Source: Desulfobulbaceae bacterium (lineage in GTDB: Bacteria > Desulfobacterota > Desulfobulbia > Desulfobulbales > Desulfobulbaceae). From it: a stretch of DNA of 10,324 nt. Below, in pieces: positions 6,935-10,324 of this stretch (within the stretch, counting starts at the first letter, position 1; every line of letters begins with the position of its first letter). The stretch covers positions 1 to 10,324 of the forward strand of contig DAOVTM010000110.1 of the NCBI GenBank assembly GCA_030633145.1, in the 5' to 3' direction. The notes beneath the pieces are model-generated. The model did not search any database, was not told the DNA's origin, and saw only the letters and a list, made by a program, of their open reading frames with translations. A program made the position numbers and the translations under genes.

Positions 6935-8215
6935 ATGTCGTATATAGCAGATTTTGAAAAAGCACTGCAAATAGGTCGTCCTCCCAATATTACATCATTA
7001 TTTCCCAATTCACGGGCCTTGCTGGTCAGCGGTAAGGTGATTGACCGAGCCATGCTGGCTAAAGGTAAGGCCATGACCATGGCCGCCAACGGTCGAAGTC
7101 ATCTGGTGATCCGGGGAGCCTTGCAGGCAGCGCAGCGGGCCAGGGCAGGCTTGATTATTGAAATTGCCCGCTCCGAGGGTGGGGCAACCAGTTACTGTGC
7201 GACCAACTACTGGAACATTGCTCGACAGGTAGATGCCCTTTGCAATGAGCTGGCAATCACTGTGCCGGTGGCTATCCATGCCGATCATTACGGAATTAAA
7301 TCAATAGATGACCTACCCTTTGCCCGTACCGAGATCCCCACGCTCTTTGAGGCGGGTATCACCTCCATTGCCATTGATGCCTCCCACATGCTCGATGACG
7401 ACAACCTGTTGGCAAGTATTGATTTGAACCGTTTTATCCCCTCCTGGGCTGGCTATGAGACCGAGGTGGGTGAGATCAAGGGTACGATGGGGCTTTCTAC
7501 TCAGGATGAGGCACTCTTTATCATCAAGGGGTTGAACGGACACGACATCTTCCCTGACTGGATCGCCTTGAACAACGGCACAACCCATGGAATCGAGGCC
7601 TCCAGCCAGGGCATTCAGATGGAATTGACCGCAGAGATACATGAGGCACTGTCTGCTTTTAATATTTCTGGAGCACAGCACGGAACCTCAGGCAATAACT
7701 CGGATCGTTTGCGAGCCATTGCCGCTGATACCAAGACCACCAAGGCCAATGTGGCTACTGCTTTGCAGATGATCTCCTGGGGCTTTGCGGTCAACGATTA
7801 CGGTAATGCCATCTTGGACGATAACGGTGATTTTATCAAGGTTGAAGGTGAGGGGGTCAGTGAGGAACTTTGGAAAGAAATGAAGGCCCATGCCGATGAG
7901 CAGGGATGGTCAGGCGGCAACTATAAAAATCTCAACTTGGTTTTTGAGAATAAAATCATGGGCCAGTCAAAGGATGTCCGAGACCGCATGGCCCGTCGGG
8001 TGGAGGATTTTGTCTTTACCCTGCTGGTGGAGGTCTTTAATGCCGGTGATACTGCCCGTTACGGGGTTGATGCCATTCTGGAGGCCGGTTCTTATGACCT
8101 GGGCTCTAAGGTTGGACGGATTGAGTCGCCGGAGGACTGGACTGAAGAGAAGATTCGGGCTGGTGCTGCTGAACTGGATACTGATAAGGGGCCGGAAGGC
8201 GATTTTGATGATTAG
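6935..8215 (+). CDS. Class II (zinc) fructose-bisphosphate aldolase family protein, long form
   Basis: This is a cytoplasmic metal-dependent aldolase of 426 residues, longer than E. coli FbaA (about 359). In order it has IHADH (114-118; Asp117 as expected general acid, His118 a zinc ligand), ITSIAIDASHM (142-152), the ETEVGEIKG block (175-183), NNGTTHG (213-219, zinc ligand His218) and SGAQHGTSG (245-253, zinc ligand His249). The usual substrate-binding NxDTD block is represented only by a divergent AVNDYGNA (285-292), and the last 100 residues are not standard. The zinc site is complete, so an active aldolase is likely, but the substrate (fructose 1,6-bisphosphate or a related ketose bisphosphate) is uncertain. 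ATG 6935 is chosen because AAGGAG (6924-6929) lies five bases upstream; the frame is open back to 6896 without a ribosome site. It follows tatC by 117 bases and has no recognisable metabolic partner next to it. Confidence 0.85.
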   Translation: MSYIADFEKALQIGRPPNITSLFPNSRALLVSGKVIDRAMLAKGKAMTMAANGRSHLVIRGALQAAQRARAGLIIEIARSEGGATSYCATNYWNIARQVDALCNELAITVPVAIHADHYGIKSIDDLPFARTEIPTLFEAGITSIAIDASHMLDDDNLLASIDLNRFIPSWAGYETEVGEIKGTMGLSTQDEALFIIKGLNGHDIFPDWIALNNGTTHGIEASSQGIQMELTAEIHEALSAFNISGAQHGTSGNNSDRLRAIAADTKTTKANVATALQMISWGFAVNDYGNAILDDNGDFIKVEGEGVSEELWKEMKAHADEQGWSGGNYKNLNLVFENKIMGQSKDVRDRMARRVEDFVFTLLVEVFNAGDTARYGVDAILEAGSYDLGSKVGRIESPEDWTEEKIRAGAAELDTDKGPEGDFDD

Positions 8216-8440
8216 CCACTAATGGAGAAGGCTATGGTTTGTAATGGTATCTGGGGATTATGCCGAAAATAGCTAAAAAAATTCTGACAGCAGAGGAAAT
8301 AGCTGAAATGGCTGATCGAGGAGAAGATATTTCACGATTTTTTACTGGTGCAGGTAAAATGAAACCGCCTCTTAACAAAGCCGGAGCGCAATGTGTCAAT
8401 GTTGATTTTACTCCGGAAATGCTGCATGAATTGGATACTA

Positions 8441-8661
8441 AGTACTAGTGCAAAATTAATCTAACATTTCCCCACTGGTTCCTACGCTCCAGCGTAGGAA
8501 CCGTGATATACCGCTCCAGCGGTTGCAACAAGACGCAGGAGCGTCCTAAATCCGTTCCCACAGACGGAGTCTCGCAGGCTCGCTTACCTGGAGCATGGGA
8601 ACGAGGAAACGGAGAAATGCTATCCTCCTATAAAATGTTAGATTTATTATGTTCACCTACT
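8441..8661. mobile_element. 221-bp MITE-like element with TA target duplication
   Basis: Terminal inverted repeats of 29 bases (8441-8469 and 8633-8661, 22 of 29 matching, both with an ATCTAACATTT core) are flanked by TA on each side (8439-8440 and 8662-8663). TA duplication is typical of elements moved by IS630/Tc1-mariner transposases. There is no coding capacity. The interior holds several hairpins: GGTTCCTACGCT / AGCGTAGGAACC (8477-8502), CCGCT-CC-AGCGG (8511-8522), GACGC-AGGA-GCGTC (8532-8545) and CGTTCCCA / TGGGAACG (8553-8560 with 8596-8603). It interrupts the antitoxin gene, and a related left end lies at 9848. The mobilising transposase is not in the window; the IS630 link is inferred from the TA duplication. 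Confidence 0.82.
8477..8502. repeat. Perfect 12-bp-arm hairpin inside the MITE
   Basis: GGTTCCTACGCT and AGCGTAGGAACC are perfect reverse complements around CC. The equivalent hairpin in the second copy (9885-9911) has different arms that remain complementary, so the structure is conserved rather than the sequence. Confidence 0.9.
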
Positions 8662-8779
8662 TATAGCCAAAGAAATAAATAGTAGCAGGCAGACTGTAAT
8701 AAAAAAGTATATTCGTCAAGCAATTGATCGATATTATATGGATAGAAGGGCCGTGGCCTCGTAAAACAAAGGAAAGAAT

Positions 8780-9787
8780 ATGCAGAAAATACTAATAACC
8801 GGAGCAGCCGGTTTCATAGGCCACAACTTGTCTATGAGGCTGCTCAAGAACGGACGCACCGTAGTTGGGCTGGATAATCTCAATGACTATTATGACCCCA
8901 ATCTCAAGCGAGCCCGTCTGGCGCAGCTTGAGGAGTTTGACCAGTTCAGCCATGCAAATTTTGACATGGCTGACCGGGGACTGATGGAGAAGTTATTCGT
9001 AGATGAGCAGTTTGACGGGGTGGTCAACCTGGCTGCCCAGGCTGGGGTGCGTTATTCGCTCATCAACCCTCATTCATACATAGATACCAATATTGTTGGT
9101 TTTACCAACATTCTGGAAGGATGCAGACATAATAAGGTCAAGCATCTCCTCTACGCATCTTCCAGTTCCGTGTATGGAGCCAACACTAACATGCCCTTTT
9201 CCGTGCATGATAATGTGGATCATCCGGTCTCCCTGTATGCAGCCTCGAAAAAGGCCAACGAACTGATGGCTCACAGCTACAGTCATCTCTATAATCTGCC
9301 CTGTACCGGGCTGCGTTTTTTCACCGTCTATGGCCCCTGGGGACGACCGGATATGGCTCTGTTTCTCTTTACCAAGGCCATCCTGGAAGACAAACCGATC
9401 AATATCTTTAATAACGGTAATATGGAGCGAGATTTCACCTATATTGATGATATTGTCGAGGGGGTTTTCCGTTTGATCGACCACGTTCCACAACCCAATC
9501 CCGACTGGAGCGGAGATAAGCCTGATTCAGCCACCAGCTACTGCCCCTGGCGGCTTTTCAATATTGGTAACAATTCGGTAGAGCAATTAATGCGTTATAT
9601 TGAGGTGCTGGAGGACTGCCTCGGCAAAAAGGCAAAAAAGAACTTTATGCCCATGCAGGCCGGTGATGTGCGTGCCACCTACGCCAATGTAGATGACCTG
9701 GTCAGTGAGATTGATTTTAAGCCCCAGACTACCATTGAGGAAGGCATCAGCCGTTTTGTGGACTGGTATCGCGGGTATTATGGATAA
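8780..9787 (+). CDS. UDP-glucuronate 4-epimerase (NAD-dependent, SDR family)
   Basis: This cytoplasmic enzyme interconverts UDP-glucuronate and UDP-galacturonate, a precursor for capsule, O-antigen or other envelope polysaccharides (CapI/LpsL/WbnB type). The 335 residues match the family length. Residues 8-14 are the NAD-binding GAAGFIG; GLDNLNDYYDPNLKRARL (30-47) is characteristic of glucuronate epimerases rather than GalE. NLAAQAGVRYS (83-93), SSSSVYG (127-133) and catalytic YAASK (Tyr153, Lys157) follow. FFTVYGPWGRPDMA (180-193) is the family's signature. ATG 8780 has AAAGGA about six bases upstream. It begins 15 bases after the end of the disrupted antitoxin gene, and no polysaccharide genes are adjacent, so it stands alone here. 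Assignment to a specific pathway is not possible from the window. Confidence 0.92.
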   Translation: MQKILITGAAGFIGHNLSMRLLKNGRTVVGLDNLNDYYDPNLKRARLAQLEEFDQFSHANFDMADRGLMEKLFVDEQFDGVVNLAAQAGVRYSLINPHSYIDTNIVGFTNILEGCRHNKVKHLLYASSSSVYGANTNMPFSVHDNVDHPVSLYAASKKANELMAHSYSHLYNLPCTGLRFFTVYGPWGRPDMALFLFTKAILEDKPINIFNNGNMERDFTYIDDIVEGVFRLIDHVPQPNPDWSGDKPDSATSYCPWRLFNIGNNSVEQLMRYIEVLEDCLGKKAKKNFMPMQAGDVRATYANVDDLVSEIDFKPQTTIEEGISRFVDWYRGYYG

Positions 9788-9845
9788 AGTTGATGGCCTT
9801 CAAACGTGACCTGTGGTTCGTCTCTAAAAGATGGGCAAGTTCATT

Positions 9846-9915
9846 TAAGTACTCGTTTACAATTAATTTAACATTTCCCCACTGGTTCCCACAGACTCTG
9901 TCTGTGGGAACGAGG
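9846..9915. mobile_element. Partial second copy of the MITE (left end and first hairpin)
   Basis: A TA (9846-9847) followed by AGTACTCG begins a stretch that matches the first 42 bases of the element at 8441 at 37 of 42 positions. It then forms a hairpin GTTCCCACAGA-CTCTG-TCTGTGGGAAC (9885-9911) ending in GAGG, like the GGGAACGAGG in the first copy. A right end with the TACTTA terminus could not be found; the copy is truncated, or its right half was replaced by the hairpin that follows. Confidence 0.7.
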
Positions 9916-9916
9916 C

Positions 9917-9972
9917 TTCCATAAAATTTAAAGAGGATACAAAAAATCGTATCCTTGTTAAATTTTATGGAA
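9917..9972. repeat. AT-rich hairpin with 24-bp arms
   Basis: The left arm (9917-9940) and right arm (9949-9972) are reverse complements at 22 of 24 positions, with an 8-base loop AAAAAATC. Arm ends are TTCCATAAAATTTAA and AGGATAC. It directly follows the partial MITE copy. It may be the recombined remnant of an element right end, a separate small palindromic element, or a transcript-stabilising stem at the end of the epimerase mRNA. Confidence 0.85.
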
Positions 9973-10010
9973 AACATCCTGTTGTTTTAAGCTATGCAGG
10001 TAAGCCGTAG

Positions 10011-10027
10011 GGTGCGTTTTACGCACC
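10011..10027. repeat. GGTGCGT-TTT-ACGCACC palindrome
   Basis: A perfect 7-base inverted repeat with a 3-base loop, in the context CCGTAGGGTGCGT. Similar TAGGGTGCGT palindromes are a common dispersed intergenic repeat type in many bacterial genomes. No T-tract follows on either strand, so a terminator role is unlikely. Confidence 0.75.
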
Positions 10028-10170
10028 GAAAACGGTTTGAACCATACCCAATATGCGGATCAATATCACGGTTCGTGTTCCCCGACCCCTGTTCCCGACC
10101 TCTGTTTTGTTCCGTTGTCTTTGTGAAAGTGTGAAATTTCATGTGGTTGTGTTTCTCATTGTCCATCAAA

Positions 10171-10199
10171 TTGACCAAGGTGGTCAACTATGGTACAGT
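10171..10199 (+). promoter_or_regulatory. Promoter and operator of the Phd-like gene
   Basis: TTGACC (10171-10176), a 17-base spacer and TACAGT (10194-10199) preceded by TGG form a sigma-70 promoter with an extended -10. A perfect inverted repeat TTGACC-5-GGTCAA (10171-10187) contains the -35 box. This is where a Phd-family antitoxin, alone or with its toxin, would bind to repress its own operon. The autoregulation is inferred from the family. Confidence 0.6.
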
Positions 10200-10236
10200 G
10201 AACCACAAGGGTTAATTCGTCATAAAGGAGGCAGAG

Positions 10237-10324
10237 GTGATCGTCAATATTGCAGAGGCAAAAACTAATCTATCCAAACTGGTCAATATGGTGCATCATG
10301 GCGAAAAGGTTGCTATTGCCAAAA
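10237..10324 (+). CDS. Phd/YefM-family antitoxin, N-terminal part (cut by window end)
   Basis: The first 29 residues, read from a GTG start, are (M)IVNIAEAKTNLSKLVNMV and then HHGEKVAIAK. This is the typical N-terminus of Phd/YefM antitoxins (V/I-N-I-x-E-A-K-x-x-L-S-x-L, followed by GE-x-V-x-I-A-K), which forms the DNA-binding half of the protein. The start is fixed by a strong ribosome site AAAGGAGG (10224-10231) five bases upstream; no in-frame ATG occurs before it. In intact systems the antitoxin neutralises a toxin encoded directly downstream, often a VapC-type PIN ribonuclease or a RelE-like toxin. That gene would lie beyond the window. The upstream operator fits an autoregulated operon. 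Confidence 0.85.
   Translation, partial: MIVNIAEAKTNLSKLVNMVHHGEKVAIAK

Larger units (their letters stand above)
8260..8764 (+). pseudogene. Ribbon-helix-helix (CopG/BrnA-like) antitoxin gene, disrupted by a MITE
   Basis: The 5' part (8260-8440) encodes LTAEEIAEMADRGEDIS and VNVDFTPEMLHELD, the leader and beta-strand plus first helix of a family of CopG-like antitoxins. It now reads three residues into inserted DNA and stops at 8446-8448 (62 residues). The missing C-terminal half is present at 8664-8764, reading AKEINSSRQTVIKKYIRQAI and on to a TAA. Removing 8441-8663 gives one 93-residue frame with ELD-TIAKEINS-SRQ, the usual eight-residue spacing in this family. The residual 62-residue product lacks helix 2 of the DNA-binding fold and is probably inactive. 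The ATG at 8260 has only a close GGGGA upstream. No toxin gene adjoins: the aldolase ends 44 bases before it and the epimerase starts 15 bases after. It was therefore an orphan or had already lost its partner. Confidence 0.85.
9788..10236. other. Repeat-rich non-coding region before the Phd gene
   Basis: No gene is supported in these 449 bases. In order they hold a partial second copy of the MITE (9846-9915), a long AT-rich hairpin (9917-9972), a GGTGCGT palindrome (10011-10027), an imperfect tandem of GTTCCCCGACCCCT / GTTCCCGACCTCT (10077-10103) and the promoter/operator and ribosome site of the Phd-like gene. The hairpins after 9787 could end transcription of the epimerase gene, but none has the GC stem plus T-tract of a classic terminator. 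Confidence 0.7.

Noticed and set aside
8471..8603. A CRISPR array or riboswitch in the hairpin-rich intergenic stretch.
   Set aside because: Repeat units are unequal and palindromic with no regular spacers, and the stretch lies inside transposon-like ends that interrupt a gene.
10053..10268. A 71-residue frame running through the promoter and start of the Phd gene.
   Set aside because: It overlaps the well-supported operator, ribosome site and antitoxin in another frame, and its composition resembles no family.

Overview
The window is a bacterial chromosomal segment of moderate GC content, with eight recognisable genes and several non-coding repeats. The gene set (RtcB/RtcA, a PilR/PilS-type two-component pair, TatC, an unusually long class II aldolase, a UDP-glucuronate 4-epimerase, orphan toxin-antitoxin parts) and the palindromic intergenic repeats suggest a Gram-negative bacterium. 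A Desulfobacterota (Desulfobulbales-like, possibly cable-bacterium-like) origin is my best guess. It rests on general resemblance, not on a marker gene.

Layout. Positions 1-297 are non-coding. Then come rtcB (298-1503) and rtcA (1616-2635) on the + strand, an RNA ligase / RNA 3'-phosphate cyclase repair pair separated by a hairpin-forming ATCTGCG repeat. They run tail to tail, with a 5-base gap, into a minus-strand operon: pilR-like regulator (5741-4377), then pilS-like sensor kinase (4359-2641). A divergent control region (5742-5969) holds a good promoter with an overlapping palindrome for pilR and a second, degenerate ATCTGCG repeat. On the + strand follow tatC (5970-6817), broken by a -1 frameshift at a run of nine T, and a 426-residue class II aldolase homologue (6935-8215).

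The 3' third is accessory in character. A ribbon-helix-helix (CopG/BrnA-like) antitoxin gene (8260-8764) is split by a 221-bp MITE-like element with about 29-bp terminal inverted repeats and a TA target duplication. Removing the element plus one TA restores a 93-residue frame with the family-typical spacing, so the event can be read directly. A UDP-glucuronate 4-epimerase gene (8780-9787) follows. A 449-bp non-coding stretch then carries the left end of a second copy of the same element, whose internal hairpin has different but still complementary arms, plus a 24-bp-arm hairpin and a GGTGCGT palindrome. The window ends in the first 29 codons of a Phd/YefM antitoxin gene with a GTG start, a strong ribosome binding site and a promoter overlapped by a likely autoregulatory operator.

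The genes do not form one pathway. They are housekeeping modules (RNA repair, two-component signalling, Tat export, sugar metabolism, envelope sugar precursor) placed next to a toxin-antitoxin and small-mobile-element zone. The two most informative observations are the tatC frameshift and the reconstructable MITE insertion with a related second copy 1.4 kb away.
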